In this document: positions 30,021-38,620 of the stretch, one piece after another
Position numbering within the stretch: the stretch's first letter is position 1
Layout: the number at the start of each line of letters is the position of its first letter
IMG/VR virus record: IMGVR_UViG_3300006033_000007
Span: 1-46,495 of that record
Direction: 5' to 3' (one strand)
Source: a virus
Length of the DNA: 46,495 nt
Position numbers and translations under genes: made by a program
Notes under the pieces: generated by a model
Seen by the model: the letters and a program-made list of their open reading frames with translations, nothing else
Told to the model about the DNA's origin: nothing
Databases searched by the model: none

Positions 30021-31216
30021 TATATCACCGTGATATCAATGCGGGACACGTCCAAAGTCCACTTGCTGTCGAGGGTTGGAACCTCAAGAAAGTCTGTCCA
30101 TGCAATATCGTCGTCGGACAGCTCGACATTGATCGGAACGCCTCCGCCGCCTTGATTGGCAATCCCGGCCACGGCCTGAGCTGTTACAAGGGAGGTCTCG
30201 GAATAGTCTCCGATGCTGTATATCAGGTTGTCGACGATATATTGCTTTATGCTGTCAAGGTCAAAGACGTACAGGGGAACGGTACGCTGGATCTCAAATC
30301 TGATATATAGATCCTGAGCGGTCGGGCGATCGAATTTTGCCACAAACAGGCCTCCGCTGGCGGTTACGATATTGACATCGACATCGCCTTTCATGTTGGC
30401 ACCATACGATTTGTTCTCATAGATCATGTTGCCGATATCGGTATTCGCTCCGCCCTCGACAACCAGCCATATTCCATGCGCCGGAATGTCGTCGGCGTCT
30501 ACGGAGTTCGTTACGTTCTCATACAAAACTGCATCTGTGACCCCATCCAAGGCCAGGACATCCCCCAGGAGTCCGTTAAGATACCCTGTGGATGACAGGG
30601 CCACCGAACGCTGTCGACGTACCCGCAGCTGGGCATCTGTCTCCTCATTCTGTCCGATGGTCGTCGGCGCGCTTCCATTATTGATATTTGTGACCCCGAT
30701 AACGACTGTGACAGGGTTTGTGATTGTACCGATCGTCGTTTCGACCCGTCCAATCTCTTTTGCGCGGAATGAAAGCGAATGGGTTCCAGCGGTGATCGTG
30801 TCGGTATCGATCAGGATAAATTCGTTTCCTGCGTTGTCCTGGACTGTGTATCCCTGGCCATTGATGTCATTGAATGCTGCGTCGAGGCCCTGCAGCGTGA
30901 CTGTCCGATCAACGGTTATATCGATATCGGTGATCGTGTATGTCCCGCCATTACGCTCAATATTGTTGATGACAACACGCTCGTCGAGCAGGCGACCGAA
31001 TGCCCGGTCAGGGTTGAAATTGTTATTAACCTGTACGGCTAGCTCCCGTATATCGACGGCCATCTGTGTCAGGATGCCGACCAGCTGACCATCCGGGCTA
31101 TTCTGATCCAGATTGATATCGGCCCCGTATATATTTCTGAGGCCGTTTTCCAGGTCTTGACGGATCTCTTCCGCCGTTTTTACCTGCAGGCCGCTGGCGT
31201 TGATGATATCCGGCAT
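30020..31216 (-). CDS. Baseplate J-like wedge protein
   Basis: This 398-residue protein shows the pattern of the Mu gp47/P2 gpJ baseplate family: TAEEIRQDLENGLRNIYGAD, then NSPDGQLVGILTQMAVDIRE (about 43-62), and ETDAQLRVRRQRSVALSSTG (about 188-207). The C-terminal IVDNLIYSIGDYSETSLV also fits. It forms the wedge that surrounds the central hub. Adjacent genes are the wedge W-like protein upstream and DUF2612 downstream. Confidence 0.85.
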   Translation of the reverse strand: MPDIINASGLQVKTAEEIRQDLENGLRNIYGADINLDQNSPDGQLVGILTQMAVDIRELAVQVNNNFNPDRAFGRLLDERVVINNIERNGGTYTITDIDITVDRTVTLQGLDAAFNDINGQGYTVQDNAGNEFILIDTDTITAGTHSLSFRAKEIGRVETTIGTITNPVTVVIGVTNINNGSAPTTIGQNEETDAQLRVRRQRSVALSSTGYLNGLLGDVLALDGVTDAVLYENVTNSVDADDIPAHGIWLVVEGGANTDIGNMIYENKSYGANMKGDVDVNIVTASGGLFVAKFDRPTAQDLYIRFEIQRTVPLYVFDLDSIKQYIVDNLIYSIGDYSETSLVTAQAVAGIANQGGGGVPINVELSDDDIAWTDFLEVPTLDSKWTLDVSRIDITVI

Positions 31217-31570
31217 TTAAATCTCCACGGTCAGACTGTCTTGGAAGTCCTTACTATAAATCGTTTGGACGCTATACCGGGCGGTAAAATTGCGGCCATT
31301 CAGAACTGTATCAAAAGACAGGATTCCCGTCACGTCCTGGCTTTGCAGGATTACGCGGCGAAGGTCCAGCTCAAGGAGCGCCCTTTGGTTTTTGCTACCC
31401 AGACGATTGATCCAGTCAATACCAGCAGTTTGATCGAAAAAGCAATCACCTACCCAGCTTAGGATTCTGGTCTTAATATTCAATCCGATCGCTTGGTTTA
31501 GGGCCGTCATATCCTGCCTGCCCTTGCCGAATGTCCAGTCATGATCTGGCGTCAGGTTCCGAAAAATCAT
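31217..31570 (-). CDS. Baseplate wedge protein, gpW/gp25-like
   Basis: This 117-residue protein has DWTFGKGRQDMTALNQAIGL (about 11-30) and IKTRILSWVGDCFFDQTAGIDW, the usual look of small lysozyme-fold wedge subunits before baseplate J. It contains no visible catalytic residues. The start overlaps the spike gene stop by one base, and its stop abuts baseplate J. Confidence 0.7.
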   Translation of the reverse strand: MIFRNLTPDHDWTFGKGRQDMTALNQAIGLNIKTRILSWVGDCFFDQTAGIDWINRLGSKNQRALLELDLRRVILQSQDVTGILSFDTVLNGRNFTARYSVQTIYSKDFQDSLTVEI

Positions 31571-32325
31571 CAGCTTCCCCCTACAACAATTCCGTCAACG
31601 ACAATGACCGTATCGAAGGTGCCAGAAACCCGGCGTCCATCGTGTATTTCATATCCAGGCTCCTGATCGAGGTCTGCGCGCAGCGTCCAGGTTCCTCCAC
31701 TATCGCCGTATGTATCGCCCCGGATGTAGAAATCCCTTTTCACTTCCAGATCCCGATCGACCGTCAGATCCCGCGTTATTCTCATGTCCCCATTATGCAG
31801 GAAAAGCTCGGCAATGCTTTCGATCAGATCCTCTTTCAGATCAATCTGGCTGTTGGCATTATTGTGGCTGAGGCGGATTCCGTTCGCCAGATAGCTCCCG
31901 ATGGAGTTTGTCAGAGGCCTGATTCCGACGATCGCAATTCCGTCAGAAAGATCATGCACACGGCTGATTGTCGGTGGCTGGCCGGGGCCGTTATACATCC
32001 AGTTATCAATCTGACGATCGTTAAAAAGAACGATGCAGTTATCTCCTGGAACGATTGGAAGGGAAAGGAAATCAACTCCTCCGAAAAGAACCATAACCGG
32101 GCATTCCAGCAAGATCGGATATTCTTTGATCGTGCGCGTCCCGTCTTCCGCGATATCGCTGATCTGCTTCATGGCGATTTCTATGTTTGCCCTCTGCGTT
32201 TCAGGGTCAAAAGACTGGATAACCCCAATCTGTACGCAGTTTATTGCCAGAGACACGTCCCGCTTTATTTCATCGGCCACGCTGGGAAGATCCGGGGCGG
32301 GGATTGATTTAAGGTTCTTGTCCAT
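31570..32325 (-). CDS. Baseplate spike protein (gp138/gpV-like)
   Basis: This 251-residue protein's N-terminal OB-fold-like region (VQIGVIQSFDPETQRANIEI) is followed by CPVMVLFGGVDFLSLPIVPG and CIVLFNDRQIDNW, as in gp138/gpV spikes. The C-terminus has strand-rich repeats (DMRITRDLTVDRDLEVKRDF) suitable for a beta-helix needle. It pierces the outer membrane at contraction. It overlaps the hub gene by 17 bases. Confidence 0.75.
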   Translation of the reverse strand: MDKNLKSIPAPDLPSVADEIKRDVSLAINCVQIGVIQSFDPETQRANIEIAMKQISDIAEDGTRTIKEYPILLECPVMVLFGGVDFLSLPIVPGDNCIVLFNDRQIDNWMYNGPGQPPTISRVHDLSDGIAIVGIRPLTNSIGSYLANGIRLSHNNANSQIDLKEDLIESIAELFLHNGDMRITRDLTVDRDLEVKRDFYIRGDTYGDSGGTWTLRADLDQEPGYEIHDGRRVSGTFDTVIVVDGIVVGGS

Positions 32326-33181
32326 CCTGCTTCACCATTTCAAATATTGTGTTTCCAGTCCAAAGATCGAAGGTGCTGCGGCATGCGCCGTTCACTGACT
32401 CCGATATAATGCCCTGGTGTAGTATACCGCAAACCTTATACTGACCGTTATAAATCGGCATGATCTGGCTATTCAGGTCAATGATTTGATTGATCGTAAT
32501 GCGAGGCTCGAAAAGGGTTGTCACAGACAAAAATCCTTCGTCCCGGCGAGGTGTTTCCAGCAGGCCGCTGTCGATATTAATGGCCGGAACCTCTCCCTCA
32601 ATAACCTCGCTTCTCTTCAGAATAAAGACCTTGTTGTTGTCGATATGTACGTCATTGTCGCTGTACTTCTTCAGCAGATCGTACGTGTTTCCATTCAAGA
32701 CGACAGGCCGCTCAAGAACCTGATCGTATTTACCAATCGCGCCTCGCTCCAGGGTGGGGAACTGCCCCGTCAGATATGAAAGGACGTCCCGGAGGGTTTG
32801 GCCTTTTTCTATCGTCTGGAATGTTTTTGTGGTGGAAACGTCATAGTTTCCGTCCCGGGCTTCGATCCTGGTTATGATATTGGTCCCATCCCTGGAGCTA
32901 TTTGCCTCAAAAATGATCCCTTTAAACATCATTGAAAGAGAATCATATCCACCTTCGAACGTGATGGTCCTATCACGAACCACGAACCTGTCCTGAAAGA
33001 TCCTGTCCCGCAGCGCCGGACCTAAATTATAAATATCGACGCTGAGATAATTCAGGGACGACATTAGGTTGCGCTTCATCCAGAATTGAACGGTCAATGG
33101 CATCGCCACGATGATCGGTTCTCCGCCATCCTTCGGATCAATCACTATCCTATAGCTGCGTCCAAACTTTTTGTCCGTCAT
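32309..33181 (-). CDS. Baseplate hub protein (gp27/gpD-like)
   Basis: This 290-residue protein contains NLMSSLNYLSVDIYNLGPAL (about 38-57), KGQTLRDVLSYLTGQFP (about 127-143) and TLFEPRITINQIIDLNSQIM (about 233-252), characteristic of hub proteins that hold the spike. The middle resembles a tail-spike assembly region. It lies upstream of the spike in translation order and overlaps its neighbours as ATGA. Confidence 0.72.
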   Translation of the reverse strand: MTDKKFGRSYRIVIDPKDGGEPIIVAMPLTVQFWMKRNLMSSLNYLSVDIYNLGPALRDRIFQDRFVVRDRTITFEGGYDSLSMMFKGIIFEANSSRDGTNIITRIEARDGNYDVSTTKTFQTIEKGQTLRDVLSYLTGQFPTLERGAIGKYDQVLERPVVLNGNTYDLLKKYSDNDVHIDNNKVFILKRSEVIEGEVPAINIDSGLLETPRRDEGFLSVTTLFEPRITINQIIDLNSQIMPIYNGQYKVCGILHQGIISESVNGACRSTFDLWTGNTIFEMVKQDGQEP

Positions 33182-33516
33182 TCAAAAAGACCCTGTTCTA
33201 TTTCCAAGACTTCTTCAGGGGTCAGAAGATACAGGCGGCATCGCTGGTCTGCGAAATCATTGATAAAATGAGGGTCTATTCCGTCGATCGACTGAACGGT
33301 CAGGCCAAAAGGGATGATGTTTTTATACGACCTGAGCATATTGGGGGCCTGGGTCATCACGATTCCGTTCAGGAAAAAATCGTTATATTCTAGATCCATC
33401 ATCCAGAGTTCTTGTGATGCCAAAAATCTCATGGTTGCAATGATGCGCTGGCCGGGATTGCCCGTCATGGCGAACCGCTGGAACGCTTCGTCAGTGATCT
33501 TGTTTAGGTATCGCAT
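33178..33516 (-). CDS. Small baseplate/tail protein, 112 residues
   Basis: I chose ATG 33516, preceded by GGAGGTGAGTG at good spacing. A GTG three bases earlier is less well placed. The product contains NPGQRIIATMRFLASQELW and IIPFGLTVQSIDGIDPHF. Position between the Dit-like protein and the hub suggests a baseplate hub accessory. No detailed family was recognised. Confidence 0.6.
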   Translation of the reverse strand: MRYLNKITDEAFQRFAMTGNPGQRIIATMRFLASQELWMMDLEYNDFFLNGIVMTQAPNMLRSYKNIIPFGLTVQSIDGIDPHFINDFADQRCRLYLLTPEEVLEIEQGLFE

Positions 33517-34406
33517 CACTCACCTCCGTATTGCTTCATGAGGTCTATAACACGCTGATCCCTGGGATTAAGCGGTACGCCTGCGGGTACGTTCAAAGAT
33601 CCGGGGGGGACCAGTGCGTCGACGGCGGCGTCATCTATCGTCGGCAAGCCGGGTATGTTCCCAAGATTAGATAGGGACTGATTTTGTGGAAAGCTGCGGC
33701 CTTGCATCATTTCCTGTCCTGTCGCCTCTCTTGTGACGTATCGGCTTTCATTCTGCTGTACGTTCAATATTGTAACAGTCCTGATCTGTTTCAATGTGAT
33801 CGAGAAGTCGCTGATAAAACGACTGTCCTCCCCCTGAATAGCCACGATGGACTCAATCGCCATATTGTTCATGAACTCAAAAGGCGTCTGTACGCTGACC
33901 AGGTACTTTCCTTCCATCAGCCCCTTAAAGTACATGTACGCCTGTTGCTGACGGGACGTACCACCGCCGAGGTTCTTCACGAATGCCCAGTAATCAGTGG
34001 TTTTGTTGATTGTTTCGAGCGTGATGTTATCCAGGCTTATATCGGAAATGCTGCCATTACGGATAAAATCTATGGCCTGTTGTGCTGCGCGCGCAATCGG
34101 TGGTCTGTATGCAAAGAGCGTTGTAAGCTTCTGGACGGCCTTTTGCACAAAGGTGTCTGTGCTGTCGTCTTCCCGATAAACCAGTTCCCCTACATAGCTT
34201 TTAAGGACGGCTTTTTTTGGCCTGATCGCAATATGATCTTGTACGGCGCTGTTGTCCTCGAGGTAATGGTCTGTGATTTCAGTCGTCAGATTTATCGAGG
34301 TTTCGCCTTCGATATCAAAAATAAATCCCCCGAGTCCGAATGCGTTCAAGGGGGTGACGATCGCTTTGTTGATGCTATCAGCCAGGATTTGCAGATTTGT
34401 TTCCAT
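33516..34406 (-). CDS. Dit-like distal tail / baseplate protein
   Basis: This 296-residue protein has a central region with HYLEDNSAVQDHIAIRPKKA (about 47-66) and KSYVGELVYREDDST, matching the Dit-like N-terminal domain found in contractile and siphophage tails. The C-terminus is Pro/Asn-rich. It connects the tail tube end to the baseplate. The overlapping stop and next start suggest coupling. Confidence 0.68.
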   Translation of the reverse strand: METNLQILADSINKAIVTPLNAFGLGGFIFDIEGETSINLTTEITDHYLEDNSAVQDHIAIRPKKAVLKSYVGELVYREDDSTDTFVQKAVQKLTTLFAYRPPIARAAQQAIDFIRNGSISDISLDNITLETINKTTDYWAFVKNLGGGTSRQQQAYMYFKGLMEGKYLVSVQTPFEFMNNMAIESIVAIQGEDSRFISDFSITLKQIRTVTILNVQQNESRYVTREATGQEMMQGRSFPQNQSLSNLGNIPGLPTIDDAAVDALVPPGSLNVPAGVPLNPRDQRVIDLMKQYGGE

Positions 34407-34622
34407 TTAAAGACCTTTCGCTTTATCCAAAAGGCGCAGGGCATCATCAGTCAGATGAACGACAACCGTGTCTGTGTTTTTGAATTCTGCTTTAAAAAGC
34501 CTTTCTTCGTCGATCAGAAAAATAAGCGCCTGCCGGATGGATGGGCTTTTTTCAGCCTCCAGGATCAGCTCTTCAAGAAGAGGGTCTGTCTTAATATTGC
34601 ACTTGATCGAAGAAAGGGCCAT
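34407..34622 (-). CDS. Small hypothetical tail protein, 71 residues
   Basis: It lies immediately after the tape measure (one-base overlap) and immediately before the Dit-like gene. The product (SIKCNIKTDPLLEELILEAE...) is helical with a C-terminal strand pair (NTDTVVVHLTDDALRLL). No family was recognised. Position argues for tail assembly. Confidence 0.5.
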   Translation of the reverse strand: MALSSIKCNIKTDPLLEELILEAEKSPSIRQALIFLIDEERLFKAEFKNTDTVVVHLTDDALRLLDKAKGL

Positions 34623-35938
34623 CAGTACCTCACGCCATTATTTTGCTGCGCCTGGGTATTATTCAGCATGCGCTGTTGGTAAACGGTGAGAATGTCTGCG
34701 ATCGTCAGCGCATCGGATGCCTCATTAATATTGATGTAATTATTCAGGTTTGTTTCGTTATTCTGCATCGCGCGCTGCAGATCGGTCGGCTGTTTGCTTA
34801 CCGGGCTTAGGGACGATTCATAAAAGCGCATGAAATCGTTTTTCCTGAAGAAATCATCCGGCACGATGCTGTATCCCGGATCTTCGTTTTTATTGACCCG
34901 GCGCGATCCGCTGGGCTTTATGTTCTCTGCGGGGCCATTTCCGGCTGCTTCCAATTCCTTTTTGAGATTGGCAATAATGCTGCCCTCCTCGCTGGCCATC
35001 AGGTTTAGAAGCCACAGCGCAGTTTTACCCGTAAACGACTCAAGTCCTCGCAAAGCCCTGCCAACGTCCCATATTGCAGCAGCCAGAGCGATAAACATGG
35101 TTGTCACCGGATTGAAGTACCCCAGCAGGAACCCGGCCAGCGCAATCATGCTGTTCTGCCATTCAGGGTCGAATGACTTCCAGAGATCCTTGAGCGCTCC
35201 GCCGACAGCAGATACCGATTGCCCAAAATCTTTCAAAATTGGAATGCTTTTTTCGAGTATTTCAATCAGGCGGGGCGACCATTCGGCAGAAACCTGATCC
35301 TTAAAGAATTTGAATTCCCATTTAAATTTTGATATTGCATCGCCGAGATCAACCAGTCGCTGGCGTGATTCCGGATCAAGTATCTTTCCCGCAACGATCT
35401 CGTCAAACTCACGCCGGGTCATTTTTAGGGCATTGATCATGCCTGGATCAAATCCGACCTCGCGCATCAGGTTTACGGTTTGCGGCAGCCCCCAGGTCTT
35501 GACGTTCCTGTCAAAATTGGCGCGCAGTTCTTCCATGACTTCGCCGACATCGCGGCCACGAACGTCTGAAATTCCCAGCATTGCAAATTGGCCGGATGGC
35601 CCCTTACCCATGGTGACATCTGCGATCGATGTGGCCATAGCCTTGAAGCTAGCCGTTACCTCGTCTGCGCTTATTGCGGCGTTGGACAGGGTAGAGGCGA
35701 CTTGCCATTTCTGCAGATTTTCAATGCTGTTTCCGGTTTCAGTATTGAAATTGCGGAGGGCGGTGGCGGCGGCCACAGATCCGGAAACAAAGCTGTTCAC
35801 GGCATAGACAGCCCCAGCGGCCACGGCGGACAGCTTCAGCATGTCCTTGTAGCCTTCCTTGAGGTTGTCGTTGAATTCCTTCAATTTCTTGTCATCGACA
35901 TCGAAACCGAGTGCGATGAAAAATTCTCCGAGCTTCAT
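34622..35938 (-). CDS. Tape measure protein
   Basis: This 438-residue protein follows the frameshifted tail chaperones, as expected. The N-terminus (FFIALGFDVDDKKLKEFNDN) is followed by helical regions and two hydrophobic segments (about 270-320), including MIALAGFLLGYFNPVTTMFI. It sets tail length and probably passes into the host membrane at infection. Its size suggests a short tail. The start overlaps the chaperone extension stop (ATGA). Confidence 0.8.
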   Translation of the reverse strand: MKLGEFFIALGFDVDDKKLKEFNDNLKEGYKDMLKLSAVAAGAVYAVNSFVSGSVAAATALRNFNTETGNSIENLQKWQVASTLSNAAISADEVTASFKAMATSIADVTMGKGPSGQFAMLGISDVRGRDVGEVMEELRANFDRNVKTWGLPQTVNLMREVGFDPGMINALKMTRREFDEIVAGKILDPESRQRLVDLGDAISKFKWEFKFFKDQVSAEWSPRLIEILEKSIPILKDFGQSVSAVGGALKDLWKSFDPEWQNSMIALAGFLLGYFNPVTTMFIALAAAIWDVGRALRGLESFTGKTALWLLNLMASEEGSIIANLKKELEAAGNGPAENIKPSGSRRVNKNEDPGYSIVPDDFFRKNDFMRFYESSLSPVSKQPTDLQRAMQNNETNLNNYININEASDALTIADILTVYQQRMLNNTQAQQNNGVRY

Positions 35939-36204
35939 GGGGCTGCCCTTCTGTTGAGCTTATCATACGCGATTTCGTATTCGCTTTCAAAGCTCTCGAA
36001 ATGAAGGATGTTCATCACGGTGTCAGCGGGTGCGCGCCTTACGGCATCGGGATCCCCTCCGTAATACCCTGATTTTGCTAGCCTTGTGCAGATGAATCCG
36101 AGCTGATCGGTGACGATGATTTCTGGTTTTCTGATAGGCTCTGCATCCGAGATTGGTAGGCCCGCAGGAAGGGAGCAAACTTGGAAAGCGGACCTTTGAA
36201 AAAA
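35935..36204 (-). CDS. Tail assembly chaperone -1 frameshift extension
   Basis: The second half of the tail chaperone is read after a probable -1 frameshift at 36198-36204. It includes IIVTDQLGFICTRLAKSGYY and IAYDKLNRRAAP, reaching the tape measure start. The fused product would be about 207 residues. This is the G/GT arrangement of tail chaperones. Independent initiation at ATG 36228 is a less likely alternative. Confidence 0.7.
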   Translation of the reverse strand, partial: FFQRSAFQVCSLPAGLPISDAEPIRKPEIIVTDQLGFICTRLAKSGYYGGDPDAVRRAPADTVMNILHFESFESEYEIAYDKLNRRAAP

Positions 36205-36557
36205 GGGGCAAGATTTACCTTGAGGCACTGCATCATAACCGGATAGTAGTCCTGCCTGTAGTCCTCTGGTTCGAAGGTCTTAAGGGTGATTTTTTCCCGG
36301 TCATGAGTGCATTTTTTCAGGCAATCCAGGATCCTGTCTCTGACAACCGGGGATGAATCTATCAGGGCAACCAGGCGCGCAATGCTGGCCACGTCGAAAT
36401 CAATATCCGAAGCGCTGTTCAGGCTCTCCAAAGCCACGTCGATCTTTATTCCTGATCGGGCAAACTCAGAGACAATCGCGTCCTTTAAAGCCATAGACTC
36501 CTCGATCGACGCGATATTGATAACGACCTTCTTTTCAGACGGGGCAAAAAATTCCAT
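36078..36557 (-). CDS. Tail assembly chaperone (unshifted product)
   Basis: This 159-residue protein has helical regions including SIEESMALKDAIVSEFARSG and SPVVRDRILDCLKKC, the common style of tail chaperones. Its last about 40 residues overlap the downstream frame, and it ends PISSDSSAQG. It lies directly upstream of the tape measure, with a shared slippery sequence. It keeps the tape measure soluble before tube assembly. Confidence 0.75.
   Translation of the reverse strand: MEFFAPSEKKVVINIASIEESMALKDAIVSEFARSGIKIDVALESLNSASDIDFDVASIARLVALIDSSPVVRDRILDCLKKCTHDREKITLKTFEPEDYRQDYYPVMMQCLKVNLAPFFKGPLSKFAPFLRAYQSRMQSLSENQKSSSPISSDSSAQG
36198..36204 (-). other. Probable -1 ribosomal frameshift site (TTTTTTC)
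   Basis: On the coding strand T TTT TTC is in the zero frame of the upstream chaperone and fits X XXY YYZ. A one-base backward shift joins the downstream frame without a stop. A later TCAGAAAACC is a weaker alternative. Confidence 0.65.
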
Positions 36558-36609
36558 TTCAGACTCCTGTTAATTGCGCATTCCTATGGATACCACAGAG
36601 CATAGCACG

Positions 36610-36637
36610 AAAAAACCCCCGGCTGTTACACCGGGGG
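36610..36637 (-). terminator. Rho-independent terminator after tail tube gene
   Basis: On the minus strand CCCCCGG pairs with CCGGGGG around an 8-base loop, followed by TTTTTT (36610-36615). It follows the tail tube gene by about 30 bases. It probably reduces expression of chaperone and tape measure relative to sheath and tube. Confidence 0.88.
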
Positions 36638-36666
36638 AAGTCCGTTCCATATTGGGAGAGGCTATG

Positions 36667-37131
36667 CTACTGGATGATGCGCTGGGCTTGAGCGAAGGTC
36701 ATGTTATAGACCGACACAGCCTGGGACGTATCACCAGAAAGGTTTTCCTTGCCATCGACGCGGCGGACAATAACGCCACCCAGAAGGGTGTAAACATCGC
36801 GCACAACGTTATTTGCCCCTTCCTCTCCGTTGCCGATGCGTTTGACAAATTCTCCCTTGAAAAGGCCCATTGAGACGAAATCCTGCTCCATCTTGGCGAG
36901 TTCTGCCTGCATGAACTGGTCATCAGCTGAACCCCTTACAAGACGAAGAACCAGGTTTGCGTTGTTGCCTGTTTCGTTTTTCGCATAAATCGTGTTCCGA
37001 TTTTTCCCCGTCTTCATGGTGACGGCGTCATTCGGAAACGTGATTTGTGTTACATCGTCATCAGCGAAGTCGGTGAAAACGCGATCTTTCAAGGTCAGGG
37101 TGTCGGCGGAAGTGACTGTAAAAGTTCCCAT
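36667..37131 (-). CDS. Tail tube protein
   Basis: This 154-residue protein lies directly after the sheath gene. It has TFTVTSADTLTLKDRVFTDF at the start, DAVTMKTGKNRNTIYAKNET, and MTFAQAQRIIQ at the end, as in contractile-tail tube proteins of the same group as DUF3383 sheaths. It forms the inner conduit for DNA. Next downstream is the terminator. Confidence 0.85.
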   Translation of the reverse strand: MGTFTVTSADTLTLKDRVFTDFADDDVTQITFPNDAVTMKTGKNRNTIYAKNETGNNANLVLRLVRGSADDQFMQAELAKMEQDFVSMGLFKGEFVKRIGNGEEGANNVVRDVYTLLGGVIVRRVDGKENLSGDTSQAVSVYNMTFAQAQRIIQ

Positions 37132-37142
37132 TATTGATCTCC

Positions 37143-38615
37143 TTAATCATTAACCAGGACAATGACATCGCTGGTGTGGATGGCTCCAGCGCGCTTGACG
37201 GCAATCTGTACCAGGGGGGCTTTGCGATCTTCACGCTCCACAGAAGATTGCTGGACGATCGGCAAGCTGTAGATGTAGTACCCGCGAATCAGAATGTTGT
37301 TTTTGAAGATTTGCGGGTCAGCGAAGGTTTCAGATGATGTCCAGGCCCCGGGGGCTATGCATCCGTTACGGACAAATCTTTCGCAGACCTGAGCGTAGGC
37401 ATTTTTAAGCCCGTTCATACCAGCCTCTGTCTGAGGCACCTTTGTGTTCGTCTGGCGAAGGAAGTTGAAGCCAGCCGTTTCCAGGGCAAACTTGAGGGCC
37501 AGATCAGAGTACGGGTTATCAAAGAAGTCATTTCCGCCCGTACTGTAGACAGACGGTACGCCATCATAGGAAACGTACAGGTCAATACCGGCTGTGTCCG
37601 CCTGACCATAGAGCGTTTGATTGATGCCGAGGTCTGGGGTGATTGTGGCCAAGGCCTTGAGGTTCATGGTCTGGCTGGTGAAGCTGCCCGTGAAATTGAC
37701 ACTGAATGCACGGCCAACATATGCCGCTTTCATCAGGTTTGCCTCGTCCAGTCCTGCGGTGTACAGCAGCGGCCTTGTTTTTGTGTTGCTGGCGTTTTTG
37801 TTCGTCGTTGCTGCGCCTGCGATATCCTGCGTCGATGCGAAGTGATGGAAGAACATTTTGTCCATCGCCTGGACGCCCGTAGCGATGGCAGCGAAAGCGG
37901 CGTCTTCCAGATCGAGGGTCGTCATCATTCCGACATAGCCGACAGCGCCTTCTGTTCTGGCGATCGCCTGCAGTATCGTTTCACCGGAGCTGTTGGCACC
38001 CGATGCCGCCGTCCCTCCAGCTGCGTTGAAATACCCGGAACCGTTCAGAGCCGTTCCTGTGCCGCCCGGGACCGCCGCCAAGGCGACTGTGGACGAAGAT
38101 CCGACCTTTTTGCTGTATATCCGCAGGCCGTTGGAAATTGCCGTTACAGTCGCGTCTACAAGGCGTCCCTGGATAACCTCGGCCACGTCCGCAAAGCTGA
38201 GGCATTCAGAGAAATTCAGCTGTGTCAGGTCGTAATTAACGCCATTGACCGTGATTCGGATATCCCCGCTCGTAACAGCCAGAATGTCATTCAGGTTGGC
38301 TGAAATGTTCGCTGTTGCGAAATCTCCCCGTGTCGCTGATACGGCAGCAATCAGAGGAATAATGATCAGGCTTCCGTTTCCGGTCCTGATATTCGGGGTC
38401 TGGGCAAAAATGGCATTCGCCATCTGCGCTGTTTTGCTGCTGGTACCGTAATCGGCTGCAACCTGGGCAGCGCTGATATATTCCCGGTAAACGTCGAAGT
38501 TGTTCGGGGCGTCATTCGTTAAGATCGCCACGGTGTTAACGTTGCGCTCCGCAAGTCCAGACGGGGTGTTTGTGATCGTAACGTTAATGATATTGCTGAT
38601 AGGGAGAACTGACAT
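37143..38615 (-). CDS. Tail sheath protein (DUF3383-type)
   Basis: This 490-residue protein starts SVLPISNIINVTITNTPSGL, with FDVYREYISAAQVAADYGTS at about 40-59, as in DUF3383 contractile sheaths. The middle has FATANISANLNDIL and the C-terminus APLVQIAVKRAGAIHTSDVI. The sheath contracts to drive the tube through the envelope. Presence of sheath plus tube marks a myovirus-type tail. Confidence 0.9.
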   Translation of the reverse strand: MSVLPISNIINVTITNTPSGLAERNVNTVAILTNDAPNNFDVYREYISAAQVAADYGTSSKTAQMANAIFAQTPNIRTGNGSLIIIPLIAAVSATRGDFATANISANLNDILAVTSGDIRITVNGVNYDLTQLNFSECLSFADVAEVIQGRLVDATVTAISNGLRIYSKKVGSSSTVALAAVPGGTGTALNGSGYFNAAGGTAASGANSSGETILQAIARTEGAVGYVGMMTTLDLEDAAFAAIATGVQAMDKMFFHHFASTQDIAGAATTNKNASNTKTRPLLYTAGLDEANLMKAAYVGRAFSVNFTGSFTSQTMNLKALATITPDLGINQTLYGQADTAGIDLYVSYDGVPSVYSTGGNDFFDNPYSDLALKFALETAGFNFLRQTNTKVPQTEAGMNGLKNAYAQVCERFVRNGCIAPGAWTSSETFADPQIFKNNILIRGYYIYSLPIVQQSSVEREDRKAPLVQIAVKRAGAIHTSDVIVLVND

Positions 38616-38620
38616 TTTTG

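Noticed and set aside
36574-36873. Plus-strand frame across the tail tube terminator
   Set aside because: It is a shadow of the minus-strand tail tube gene and includes the terminator hairpin.
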